A stretch of 64,000 nucleotides of DNA, taken from the NCBI RefSeq assembly GCF_900091415.1, contig NZ_FMHU01000001.1:1488001-1552000 (forward strand). The letters run 5' to 3'. The notes beneath the pieces were generated by a model that saw nothing but the letters and a program-made list of their open reading frames with translations, did not search any database and was not told where the DNA came from. Each line of letters begins with the position of its first letter. The first letter of the stretch is position 1. Shown here one piece after another: positions 38,147 through 47,600 of the stretch. Source of the DNA: Micromonospora inyonensis. Its GTDB lineage: Bacteria > Actinomycetota > Actinomycetes > Mycobacteriales > Micromonosporaceae. Both the position numbers and the translations under genes were made by a program.

Positions 38147-39115
38147 GAGGTCGCGCGGAATGGTTGTTGATCATCGGCGGCGGGCGGGTCGGTTGTTCCA
38201 CCGGTAGAGGGTCCATGCACGCCGGATGAGGCTGCGGACGGTGATGATCGCGTCGGCGAGGTCGAAGAAGGCGTCGATGACCTTCTCTGTTCGTTCGTAG
38301 CAGCGTTGCAGCCGGTTGAACGCGTTGTGCCAGCTGTTCGTCCGTTCGACGTGCCACCGTTGGCTCGCCTGGATGGGCGCCTTGTCGCCCTTGTGGGCGA
38401 TCTCACCGGTCAGGCCGCGCTCGGCCAGCAGGGCGCGGGTGACCTGGGAGTCGTATCCGGCGTCGAGGTGCACCGTGATGGCCTGGGGTAGTGGGCCGAG
38501 GTCGTCGAGGTGGTCGAGGGTGGGGCCGAGCAGGGGTGAGTCGTGTCGGTTCGCGCCGGCCAGGACCCGGCCGAGGGGGATGCCGTAGCCGTCGACCATC
38601 AACGAGCGTTTCATGCCCTGCTTGCCCCGGTCGACCGGTGAGCGTCCGGCGGCCTCGCCGCCGCCGGGAGCCTTGGTGATGCAGCCGTCCACGGCGATGT
38701 CGTCGAGGACCAGGCCGACGAGCCGGTCGTAGGCGTCCAGGGCGATCTGTTTGAGCTGGGCGAACACCCCAAGCTCTATCCACTCGTCACGGCGGCCGCG
38801 GATCGTGGTGGCCGAACAGGTGGCATCGGCGATCGCCTCGTAGGCGCAGCCGAACCGCAACACCTGGACCAGCTTGTCGAACACGATGCGGTCATCGATC
38901 CGCTTGCGGTGACAGCCCAGCGGATGTGTCGGTTGGTAGGTCGGCCGATCGGGGAGCAGCGCGGCGAACTGGACCCACAACGGCTCGATCAGCCATGCTG
39001 GGATGGCAGGCACAGAACCTCCCGTGATCACGGAGCGTCAGCAACTTCATGATCACCAGTTCTGTGTCTGCATCCGTTCAGGCGCGCCGATCAACCCACC
39101 ATTCCGCGCGACCTC
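38147..39115 (-). mobile_element. IS5-family (IS1031-like) element, copy 1
   Basis: 969 bp with inverted ends GAGGTCGCGCGGAATGGT and target duplication TGA (38144-38146 and 39116-39118). A 3-base TNA duplication is typical of the IS1031 group. Same length and transposase as copy 2 at 59764-60732, in opposite orientation. It disrupts the C-terminus of the IS701 transposase. Confidence 0.85.
38171..39013 (-). CDS. IS5-family transposase (copy 1)
   Basis: 280 residues from GTG 39013, chosen because GGGAGG lies five bases upstream (an earlier GTG is at 39031). DDE fold: the N-terminal DUF4096-like region (AWLIEPLWVQFAALLPDRPT, YEAIADATCSATTIRGRRDE), first Asp in DDIAVDGCITK, second in HLDAGYDSQVTRALLAERG, and the Glu region WHVERTNSWHNAFNRLQRCY. 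It appears intact, and the predicted protein is identical to the second copy, pointing to recent transposition or conversion. Confidence 0.9.
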   Translation of the reverse strand: MPAIPAWLIEPLWVQFAALLPDRPTYQPTHPLGCHRKRIDDRIVFDKLVQVLRFGCAYEAIADATCSATTIRGRRDEWIELGVFAQLKQIALDAYDRLVGLVLDDIAVDGCITKAPGGGEAAGRSPVDRGKQGMKRSLMVDGYGIPLGRVLAGANRHDSPLLGPTLDHLDDLGPLPQAITVHLDAGYDSQVTRALLAERGLTGEIAHKGDKAPIQASQRWHVERTNSWHNAFNRLQRCYERTEKVIDAFFDLADAIITVRSLIRRAWTLYRWNNRPARRR

Positions 39116-40391
39116 TGAGTCTGCGCTGGTAGTGGGATCGTCGGGCTCGGGCTTGGGATGTTCGTCGCCATATCGACCAGTGCAGGGTGTGTTCTGGTGG
39201 AAGCGGCCGGGTGAGTACGAGGGCGTTCAGGAGCCGGCGGATCTCGGCGACGGTCAACGCGATGATCTTCGGGTCGGCGTCGGGCTGTTGAGCGGTGAGG
39301 ATGGTCAGGACGGCCAGGGCGAGCATGGCCAGGGTGATGGACCGGTGCCAGCCGGTCCAGCCGCGGACCTGGTAGTGGTCCAGGCCGACCTGGTCTTTGC
39401 CGGTTTGGAACAGTTCTTCGATGCTCCAGCGGGAGCCGGCCACGGTCACGAGGGTGTGCAGTGGTACCGGTCGGGGTGACCAGCACAGGTAGAAGGCCAG
39501 CTCACCGGTGGTGCGGTTGCGGCGGATGAGTAGCCAGCGGTGCTCACCGGGCCGGGTGGCGGTGGTGATCCAGGCCCACAGGTAGTCGCGGGGTCCTTTC
39601 GCTCCCGGCCGGCAACTGTGCAGCTGCCACTCGGTGGGGATCCGCTCGGCGACCTCGTCGACGCGTACGAGGGTGCGGTCGTCGTTGACGTGCACGCGTC
39701 GGTCGCAGCCGACGGCCAGGACGTAGCCGATCCTGCGGTGTTCGAGGTCGGCGCGTAGGCCGGGGTCAGCGCCGTAGACCTCGTCCGCGGTGACCCAGGA
39801 GGCCGGGGCACCAGCGTCGAAGGCGGCGGCGATCATCTGTCGGGCCAGGGCCGGTTTCGTGGCGAAACCGACGTCGTTCGGCACGCCGGCGGCGGTGAGG
39901 CGGTCGGGGCGACCGCACCAGGTCGTCTCGGGTAGGTAGAGCCTGCGGTCGATCAGCGCCCGGCCCGCGGGGGTCACGTAGGCCAGGAACACCCCGACCT
40001 GGCTGTTCTCGACCCGTCCGGCGGTGCCGGTGTATTGCCGCTGGACCCCGACCGAACACACGCCCTTCTTGAGGAAGCCCGTCTCGTCGGTGACCAACAC
40101 TGCGTCGGGGTGGCCGAGTTGCTCGACCAGCCAGTCCCGTATGTCATCGCGGACGGCGTCGACGTCCCACACCGCTGTGCGCAGCAGCCGCTGCATCACC
40201 TGCGGATCGGCGTGGCCTGCCCGTTCAGCAAGGGACCAGCAGGTTTTGCGTTCCACGCCCGACAGCAGCCCTTCCACGAACTGCCCGGCGGTCGCGCGTG
40301 GCTCCGCCCGCACGAACCGGCCGGCGACACGCGCCACCGCCTCGTCGAGGATGATCCGGTACCGGTCAAGGTCTAGTGCAGCAGGTCGCAA
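39078..40391 (-). pseudogene. IS701-family transposase, both ends replaced by insertions
   Basis: Core of a 430-residue DDE transposase: LDRYRIILDEAVARVAGRFV, first Asp VTDETGFLKKGV, RALIDRRLYLPETTWCGRPD, second Asp WVTADEVYGADPGLRADLEH, and SRWSIEELFQTGKDQVGLDH with the Glu. The frame is open but chimeric. Its apparent start (MRPAALDL) comes from the IS630 terminus, and its last residues RGRAEWWVDRRA come from the IS5-family end. The native N-terminus lies beyond 44540 and the native C-terminus is in the 38.1-kb fragment. Possibly still partly functional, since only terminal residues are altered. Confidence 0.85.
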
Positions 40392-40422
40392 GTCCTGTTC
40401 GGGATGAGTGTCCTGTGTTTGC

Positions 40423-40815
40423 TTACGCTTCGTAGTCGGCGAGGTGGACGAGGGCGGCCGTGTCGAAGGCGTCGTCGGGGCTGCCCTCCCACTGGCCGGT
40501 GTGCAGGTGTTGGGGGGTGTAGGAGTTGGAGGCGGGGTCGTAGAGGGCGAAGGCCCACCGGTTGCCGCCGAGGTACTCGATGCGGCACAGCGGGATGCGC
40601 TCCTGCTTTTCCTCTGGGCCGATCAGAGCCGCGAAGTAGCCGAAGGAGCCGCGCCAGCGGGTGTCGACTTCGGTGAGGGCGGGCCAGCGGCCGCTGGTGA
40701 TGGCGCGGTGGTCGACGTGGTCGTCGACCTCTTCCTTGAGCGGGCGTGGCGGAACGGGCACGGGGAGAGTGTCGCGCACTGCCGGTCCGGCCGGGTCCGG
40801 GGACGCGCGCGGCAT
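40423..40815 (-). CDS. Hypothetical passenger protein inside the IS630-family element, 130 aa
   Basis: ATG 40815, divergent from the transposase. After a Pro-rich N-terminus (RDTLPVPVPPRPLKEEVDDH), the protein has a compact globular pattern: TEVDTRWRGSFGYFAALIGP, CRIEYLGGNRWAFALYDPAS, NSYTPQHLHTGQWEGSPDDA, FDTAALVHLADYEA. It is not a transposase. It stops 40 bases inside the left terminus, so the element transports it. Family not recognised; codon use resembles a real actinobacterial gene. Confidence 0.65.
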   Translation of the reverse strand: MPRASPDPAGPAVRDTLPVPVPPRPLKEEVDDHVDHRAITSGRWPALTEVDTRWRGSFGYFAALIGPEEKQERIPLCRIEYLGGNRWAFALYDPASNSYTPQHLHTGQWEGSPDDAFDTAALVHLADYEA

Positions 40816-40858
40816 GATGGCTGCTACCCCTGTCCTCTCTCGTCCCGGAGTGTCCCCG

Positions 40859-41983
40859 ATGGCCCATCCGCCCGCCGCCGCGCTGCATCTGAGCGCCCGT
40901 CGGCGGCGCAAGCTGCTGGCCATGGTCGGCGCCGCGAGTTGCCCGCAGGCAGTCGCGCTGCGCGCAAGGATCGTGCTGCTGGCCGCCGACGGTCTGGCCA
41001 ACAGCGCGATTGCCGTCGAAGTGGGCTGCAGCGAGCCGGCCGTGCGCCGGTGGCGGCTGCGCTTCGTACGCCGCGGCGTGCCGGGCCTGTTCGACCGCCC
41101 GCGCAGCGGGCGGCCCGAACGGTACGGGCCCAGCGAGCGCTTGGCCGTCATCGCCGTGGCCACCTCCCTGCCTCCCGAGGGGGCCGCCCGCTGGACTCAG
41201 ACGCTGATCGCCGAGCATCTGGCCGAACGAGGCATGGCGCTCTCGCGCGCGACCGTGCGCCGCACCCTGACCGAGGCCAGGGTGCGCCCACACAAGGTCC
41301 GCGGCTGGCTCAACCGTGCCGACGATGACGCGTTCTGGGCCAAGGCCGGCGCTGTGTGCCGCCTCTACCTCGACATCCCCGCTGACACTCTCCTCGTCAG
41401 CGTTGACGAGAAGACCGGCATCCAGGCCCGCTCTCGCATCCGCCCCACCCAGAGCCCGCTGCCCGGCCGTGACCGGCGCGTGGAGTTCGAGTACAAGCGC
41501 CACGGGACCGTCTCCATCGTCGCCGCCATGGACGTGGCCACCGGCCAGGTGGTCGCCGAGCGCATCGAGCGCAACGACTCCGCGCACTTCATCCGCTTCC
41601 TGGCCATGCTCGACCGCAACACCGACCCCGCCCTGCGCATCCACCTGGTCATGGACAACGGCTCCTCCCACACGTCCAAGGCCACCCGCGCCTGGCTCGC
41701 CGCCCACCCCCGTTTCAGCGTGACCCACACTCCCAAGCACGCCAGCTGGCTGAACATGATCGAGCAGTGGTTCTCCGCCCTGACCCGCCGCGTCCTGCGC
41801 GGCGGCGACTTCACATCCCGCGACGACCTCGAAGCCAAGATCACCGCGTTCACCATCCGCTACAACCGCACCGCCCGCCCCTACCGTTGGCGCTACGACG
41901 CCGACGCCGAGCACGCCCGCTACCTCGCACGCCACCCCCAGCACCAAAAGCCCACCCGGGACGACCTAGCCAAGGCCGCATGA
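40859..41983 (+). CDS. IS630-family transposase
   Basis: 374 residues from ATG 40859 (ATG 40817 possible). Helix-turn-helix N-terminus (RARIVLLAADGLANSAIAVE, VGCSEPAVRRWRLRFVRRGV). DDE catalytic domain: VSVDEKTGIQARSRI, HLVMDNGSSHTSKATRAWLA and HASWLNMIEQWFSALTRRVL with the Glu. Apparently intact. Confidence 0.9.
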   Translation: MAHPPAAALHLSARRRRKLLAMVGAASCPQAVALRARIVLLAADGLANSAIAVEVGCSEPAVRRWRLRFVRRGVPGLFDRPRSGRPERYGPSERLAVIAVATSLPPEGAARWTQTLIAEHLAERGMALSRATVRRTLTEARVRPHKVRGWLNRADDDAFWAKAGAVCRLYLDIPADTLLVSVDEKTGIQARSRIRPTQSPLPGRDRRVEFEYKRHGTVSIVAAMDVATGQVVAERIERNDSAHFIRFLAMLDRNTDPALRIHLVMDNGSSHTSKATRAWLAAHPRFSVTHTPKHASWLNMIEQWFSALTRRVLRGGDFTSRDDLEAKITAFTIRYNRTARPYRWRYDADAEHARYLARHPQHQKPTRDDLAKAA

Positions 41984-42040
41984 CCGTCACACAGCGTCAC
42001 CAGCAACCGGAACAGGACTTGCGATCTGCTGCACTAGACG

Positions 42041-43553
42041 CAACGCCGCTCGGTTAAGGTCCGGCGGGTGTTTCGCAATGGTTTGTGATGATGTCGATTG
42101 CGATGGTGGCTTTGTAGCTGCGCCGGTCTATGTTGGGTCCGCGGGCTTGGTACTTGGAGTTCGAGCGTTTGATCATCCGGGTTTTCACCCGGATCCGGCG
42201 GTCGGGTAGCAGGTGGGCCAGGACCACGCGGCCGATGGCGCCGACCAGGTCGATGACCGTGTCAGCGATGACGCCGGCGGCGTTGGTGATCTGGTCGCGG
42301 GCGGTGTTCAGGGCGATGGTGAAGCTGGCCCGGTCGGGGCTGGTGGCGGGCTGGCTGTCGGTGGCATCGGTCATAGCGGTGCGGAGGACCTGGTAGACGG
42401 TGAGCAGGGCGTAGATCTCCTGGTCGATGCCGCCGGGGGTGCGGGCACGCAGGACCCGGCCGCCGAGGATGCTGGATTTCAGCTCCAGATAGGCGGTTTC
42501 GATCTCCCATCTGCGGTGATACAGCTTCATCAATTCGCCGGCGGGATGGGTGTGCGGGTCGAGCAGGGTGGTGATCAGCCGGTAGCCACCGGTGCGGATG
42601 CCGTCGGTGGTGGTGACGCTGATCTGGGCGTCGATGACCCGCACCCGTACCGTGCCGATCGTCGAGAGCCAGGACCCGTCGCGGTAGCGGGTGATCACGG
42701 GCAGGCGGCGGCCGTTCTTGCAGCGGATCAGCAGGTCGGCCCTGGTCGCGGCGAGTGTGGTGATGAGGTCGGCGGCGGCATAGTTACGGTCGGCCAGCAA
42801 CAGCATCCCGGCCCGCAGGCTACGGGCCAGGGTGCGGGCCTGGTCGAGTTCACCGGTGCTGACCGGGCCGAACACGGCGTCGATGATCGAGCGGGTGCCG
42901 CAGGTCAGCAGGACACTCAGCCTCACTGCCGGGTAGCCGGCCCCGCCGTGGTTACCCCGTTGTTTGCGGTAACGGTCCCGGACCGCCTCGGCGTCGGCTA
43001 CCGACATCATGGTCCCGTCGATCGCGGTCACCAGCAGCCCCCGCCAGCGCACGGCATGGTTCGCCGTGGTGACGGCCGGGCCACGGAGCAGATCAAACAA
43101 CGCCCGCAGCGGCGCGGACCCGAGCCGCTGCCGTGCCTCACGTAACGTCCCCGAGGACGGCTCGGCCAGGCCCAGCCCGGCCAGACCGGCGGTCAGTTTC
43201 TGCCACACCTGCCCGTAGCCGAGTTCGGCGAACAGACAACCTGCCAGAACGAGATAGACCACCACCCGGGCCGGCAGCAGTCGGATCCGCTGCTGCGTAC
43301 GGCGGGTCGCAGCGAGGATCTCATCGACCATCTCGAAGGGTATGAACTGGGTCAACTCACCCAGATGACCCGGTGCGAACACACCCGCGGCTACCCTCAC
43401 CGTACGGGTTATGGCAATCTGATCAACCAAAGCGGAGTTCCTGGTCTCGAGGGTGTCTTGGAGTGACTCACCTCAATACCGGAACTCCGCTTCCTCATGC
43501 CCGAACGACACACCCCTCGACAGCCACCACAACGCCTTAACCGAGCGGCGTTG
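42041..43553 (-). mobile_element. IS4-family element
   Basis: 1513 bp with inverted ends CAACGCCGCTCGGTTAAGG and a perfect 10-bp target duplication GCACTAGACG at 42031-42040 and 43554-43563. The duplicated target spans the last four bases of IS630, its TA site and the first bases of IS982, so this was the last of the three to arrive. Confidence 0.92.
42054..43430 (-). CDS. IS4-family transposase
   Basis: 458 residues from TTG 43430. N-terminal IS4 domain (HLGELTQFIPFEMVDEILAA), then the DDE domain: first Asp TAIDGTMMSVADAEAVRDRY, second Asp LLADRNYAAADLI, and the diagnostic YREK box YHRRWEIETAYLELK with exact Y-(2)-R-(3)-E-(6)-K spacing. Intact. Confidence 0.92.
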   Translation of the reverse strand: MVDQIAITRTVRVAAGVFAPGHLGELTQFIPFEMVDEILAATRRTQQRIRLLPARVVVYLVLAGCLFAELGYGQVWQKLTAGLAGLGLAEPSSGTLREARQRLGSAPLRALFDLLRGPAVTTANHAVRWRGLLVTAIDGTMMSVADAEAVRDRYRKQRGNHGGAGYPAVRLSVLLTCGTRSIIDAVFGPVSTGELDQARTLARSLRAGMLLLADRNYAAADLITTLAATRADLLIRCKNGRRLPVITRYRDGSWLSTIGTVRVRVIDAQISVTTTDGIRTGGYRLITTLLDPHTHPAGELMKLYHRRWEIETAYLELKSSILGGRVLRARTPGGIDQEIYALLTVYQVLRTAMTDATDSQPATSPDRASFTIALNTARDQITNAAGVIADTVIDLVGAIGRVVLAHLLPDRRIRVKTRMIKRSNSKYQARGPNIDRRSYKATIAIDIITNHCETPAGP

Positions 43554-43560
43554 GCACTAG

Positions 43561-44539
43561 ACGAGTAGTTCCGATGTCAGGGGTCGATGTCTGGGCATGA
43601 AGAGAGGGCGTCCAAGATCGTGTTGTGACGCAAGATTTGGACACCCTCTTGACCGCACTCTACGTGAAGATCGACGACACCATCCGGACGCCCCGGTGGC
43701 GAGGCCGGCCACCGCTGCTCACCGACTCCGAGCTGGTCTGCCTGGCCGTGGCGCAGGTCCTGCTCGGTGCCCGTTCGGAGGCCCACTGGATCCGCTACGC
43801 CCGTATCCACCTGGCCGGCATGTTCCCCTACCTGCCGCAGCGATCGGGCTACAACAAACGGCTCCGCGCCGCCCTCCCACTGATCAAGAAGGCGATCCGG
43901 GACCTGGCCCGCGACAGTGACTTCTGGTTCGACAACCACTGGATCGTCGACTCCACGCCGATACCCTGCGGTTTGTCCCGCCCCACCGTGCAACGCTCCG
44001 ACCTGGCCGGCTGGGCCGGATACGGCTACTGCGCCTCACACTCCCGCTTCTTCTGGGGCCTGCGGCTCTACCTGGTGTGCACCCCGACCGGCATGCCGAT
44101 CCTGTGGGCCCTGGCCAACCCGAAGATCGGCGAACGCGAGGTCCTCGCCGCGATGCTGGACGTCGAGGCCGGCGTGGTCGCCGAGCACGACGGGATCCTG
44201 CTGATCAGCGACAAGGGCTTCGCCTCCAAGCCGTTCGAGCGGCAGTTGGCCGAGCAGGGCATCGAACTGCTGCGCCCGTCGCGCAAGCGGGAGAAGGCCC
44301 GCTACGGCGAGCCGATGCTCAAGAAGGTCCGACAACTGATCGAGTCGGTCAACGACACCCTCAAGGGTCAGCTTGACCTGGAACAACACGGCGGACGGAC
44401 CTTCGCCGGTGTTGCTGTCCGTGTCGCCCAACGCCTGCTCGCCATGGCCGCCGCGATCTGGCACAACAACAAGACCGGCGCCCCCGTCACCCGGTCACTG
44501 ATCGCTTACGACCACTGACCGGGTTTCGGAACTACTCGT
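43561..44539 (+). mobile_element. IS982-family element
   Basis: 979 bp with inverted ends ACGAGTAGTTCCGA. CTAG abuts both ends (43557-43560 and 44540-44543), as duplication or terminal extension. It split the IS701 transposase at its seventh codon. Confidence 0.8.
43625..44518 (+). CDS. IS982-family transposase
   Basis: 297 residues from GTG 43625. IS982 pattern: LLTALYVKIDDTIRTPRWRG, LLTDSELVCLAVAQVLLGAR, first Asp in WIVDSTPIPCGL, YCASHSRFFWGLRLYLVCTP, second Asp LLISDKGFASKPFERQL, and Glu in RQLIESVNDTLKGQLDLEQH. Intact. Confidence 0.88.
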   Translation: MTQDLDTLLTALYVKIDDTIRTPRWRGRPPLLTDSELVCLAVAQVLLGARSEAHWIRYARIHLAGMFPYLPQRSGYNKRLRAALPLIKKAIRDLARDSDFWFDNHWIVDSTPIPCGLSRPTVQRSDLAGWAGYGYCASHSRFFWGLRLYLVCTPTGMPILWALANPKIGEREVLAAMLDVEAGVVAEHDGILLISDKGFASKPFERQLAEQGIELLRPSRKREKARYGEPMLKKVRQLIESVNDTLKGQLDLEQHGGRTFAGVAVRVAQRLLAMAAAIWHNNKTGAPVTRSLIAYDH

Positions 44540-44678
44540 CTAGGCTGTGGCCCACGGCCATCGCGCGATCTTCGGTTGTCCTCACAAACCATCGATGATC
44601 AGCGCGGTGGCCGTCCTCATGCCCACGCCACGCCCACAGCGAAGCCAAGTGACGTTGGAGTATCAACTCCCGCTGGCC

Positions 44679-47600
44679 TCAATCCCTTGACACGTTCCGC
44701 CGGGGCTGACCCGGATCGCTCACCCCGTACCGCGCCGCCACGCCACCGCGACCTTTTTGGACCCGCTGCAGCAGACCACTGCCGCGCAATACCCCGATCC
44801 GGGCATGCACCGTCGGCTGCAGTGTGGATGTCGCCTCGGCGAGGTCTGGCTCGCTGGCGGTGATGATCCCGTTGTCGTCCATCCGGTCGATCAGGGCGTT
44901 CCACAACTGCCGCAGCTGTTCCCGCTGCGGTGTTGTGGTGGCGATGTGGTCGGCGTGCTGGTCGAACAGCGCCCGGGCCTCGCCCGGGTCGCGCAGCCAT
45001 CGGCTGCCTTCGGGAGGGGCCGGCAGCGGTGCTTGCCGGGGCTGACCCGGATCGCTCACCCCGTACCGCGCCGCCCCGCGACCGTGACCTTCCTGGACCA
45101 GCTGCAGCAGAGCACTGCCGCGCAGCAATGCCCCGATCCGGCGATGCACCGTCGACTGCTGCGCGGATGTCGCCTCGGCGAGGTCTGACTCGCTGGCGGT
45201 GATGATCCCGTTGTCGTCCATCCGGTCGATCAGGGCGTTCCACAACTGCCGCAGCTGTTCCCGCTGCGGTGTTGTGGTGGCGATGCGGCCGGCGTGCTGG
45301 TCGAACAGCGCCCGGGCCTCATCCGGGTCGCGCAGCCACTGGCTGCCTTCGGGAAGGGCCGGCAGTGGTGCTTGCCGGGGCTGACCCGGATCGCTCACCC
45401 CGTACCGCGCCGCCCCGCCACCGCGACTTTCCTGGACCCGCTGCAGCAGACCACGGTCGCGCAATACCCCGATCCGGTGATGCACCGTCGGCTGCTGCGC
45501 GGATGTCGCCTCGGCGAGGTCTGACTCGCTGGCGGTGATGATCCCGTTGTCGTCCATCCGGTCGATGAGGGCGTTCCACAACTGCCGCAGCTGTTCCCGC
45601 TGCGGTGTTGTGGTGGCGATGTGGTCGGCGTGCTGGTCGAACAGCGTCCGGGCCCCGCCCGGGTCGCGCAGCCACTGGCTGCCTTCGGGAGGGGCCGGCA
45701 GTGGTGCTTGCCGGGGCTGACCCGGATCGCTCACCCCGTACCGCGCCGCCCCGCCACCGCGACCTTCCTGCACCAGCTGCAGCAGACCACGGTCGCGCAA
45801 TGCCCCGATCCGGTTATGCACCGTCTGCTGCAGTGTGAATGTCGCCTCGGCGAGGTCTGACCCGCTGGCGGTGATGATCCCGTTGTCGTCCATCCGGTCG
45901 ATCAGGGCGTTCCACAACTGCCGCAGCTGTTCCCGCTGCGGTGTTGTGGTGGCGATGTGGTCGGCGTGCTGGTCGAACAGCGCCCGGGCCTCATCCGGGT
46001 CGCGCAGCCACTGGCTGCCTTCGGGAGGGGCCGGCAGTGGTGCTTGCCGGGGCTGACCCGGATCGCTCACCCCGTACCGTGCCGCCACGCCACCGCGACT
46101 TTCCTGGACCCGCTGCAGCAGACCACGGTCGCGCAATACCCCGATCCGGTCATGCACCGTCGGCCGCAGTGTGAATGTCGCCTCGGCGAGGTCTGACCCG
46201 CTGGCGGTGATGATCCCGTTGTCGTCCATCCGGTCGATCAGGGCGTTCCACAACTGCCGCAGCTGTTCCCGCTGCCGCGTTGTGGTGGCGATGTGGCCGG
46301 CGTGCTGGTCGAACAGCGCCCGGGCCCCGCCCGGGTCGCGCACCCACCGGCTGCCCGCAGCGGGTTGGGGTTGGGGTTGGGGTTGGTCGGGGTGCAGCGA
46401 GGCGGGCGTGGTGGGTGGCTCGTCGGCCGGGTGATGGAGGGTGTCGCCGGCGTGAACAGTGCCGGCGTCGGTGCGGGCCACCGCCGGCCAGGACGACGCG
46501 GTGGGGGCGTCCGGGTCGTCCAACGGCCCGGGCAGCCCTGGCAGACCCGTGCCCGCCGGCGGGGCAGGTACCAGCCCGGACATCGGCGACTGAGGTGCCG
46601 GATCCTGCATGCCCGGTCCGGGCGGGAACGACTGAGTCCCTGGGAACTGGCTGGGCTGGTCGCCGTTGGGCGGCGACCATGATGTCGGGCCGGGCGGGGC
46701 CTGCGGCCGGGGCGGATCCATCGGTTGCGGCGCGGGGTCGGGTTCCGTGCCCACGGCCTCAAGCAGGTAGAGCAGATCGGCCGGGTCCACATCGAGCGAA
46801 CGGGCTGCGTCCACCTCGTAGGTGGCCCAGTCGCCGAGGTTCCCGCCCTCGCCGGCCCAGTCGCCGAGGTTCCCGCCGTCGCTGGCCTGATCGTCGATGC
46901 CCGGCTGGTCGAAGTCGGTGGACATCGCCGCACCGTGCCCGTCGGTCACGCCCATGCCGGGTACCGGCCACCCCGGTTGCGCCCACCCCGCCGGCCAGGA
47001 CGACGCGGTGGGGGCGTCCGGGTCGTCCAACGGCCCGGGCAGCCCTGGCAGACCCGTGCCCGCCGGCGAGGCAGGTACCAGCCCGGACATCGGCGACTGA
47101 GGTGCCGGATCCTGCATGCCCGGTCCGGGCGGGAACGACTGAGTCCCTGGGAACTGGCTGGGCTGGTCGCCGTTGGGCGGCGACCATGATGCCGGGCCGG
47201 GCGGGGCCTGCGGCCGGGGCGGATCCATCGGTTGCGGCGCGGGGTCGGGTTCCGTGCCCACGGCCTCAAACGGATAGAGCAGATCGGCCGGGCCCACAAC
47301 GAGCGAACCGGCTGGGTCCACCTCGTAGGTGGCCCAGTCGCCGAGGTTCCCGCCCTCGCCGGCCCAGTCGCCGAGGTTCCCGCCCTCGCCGGCCCAGTCG
47401 CCGAGGTTCCCGCCGTCGCTGGCCTGATCGTCGATGCCCGGCTGGTCGAAGTCGGTGGACATCGCCGCACCGTGCCCGTCGGTCACGCCCATGCCGGGTA
47501 CCGGCCACCCCGGTTGCGCCCACCCCGCCGGCCAGGACGACGCGGTGGGGGCGTCCGGGTCGTCCAACGGCCCGGGCAGCCCTGGCAGACCCGTGCCCGC

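Larger units (their letters stand above)
40376..42034 (+). mobile_element. IS630-family element carrying a passenger gene
   Basis: Ends GTGCAGCAGGTCGCAAGTCC (left) and an inverse copy with one mismatch (right), bounded by TA at 40374-40375 and 42035-42036, the expected IS630/Tc1-mariner duplication. The TA is the centre of the CTAG at the IS982 junction. Length about 1.66 kb, longer than a minimal IS630 because about 430 bp before the transposase hold a leftward reading frame. Confidence 0.85.
38105..44662 (-). mobile_element. Left IS701-family element, interrupted by four nested insertions
   Basis: Ends TACTCCAACGTCACTTG at 38105 and its inverse ending at 44662. Removing the inserted elements leaves about 1.4 kb, normal for IS701. 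The transposase is split: its first seven codons (ATG 44561, reading MAVGHSL) lie at 44541-44561, and the rest at 39119-40375. The rebuilt N-terminus MAVGHSLDLDRYRIILDEA is in frame across the CTAG site where IS982, then IS630, then IS4 inserted. The last residues (SHQASRRIK, seen in the right copy) are cut off by an IS5-family insertion with TGA duplication. Confidence 0.8.

Noticed and set aside
39078..40391. Intact IS701 transposase of 437 aa
   Set aside because: The frame is open, but its first residues derive from the IS630 terminus and the last from the IS5-family terminus; the right-hand copy shows the native C-terminus.
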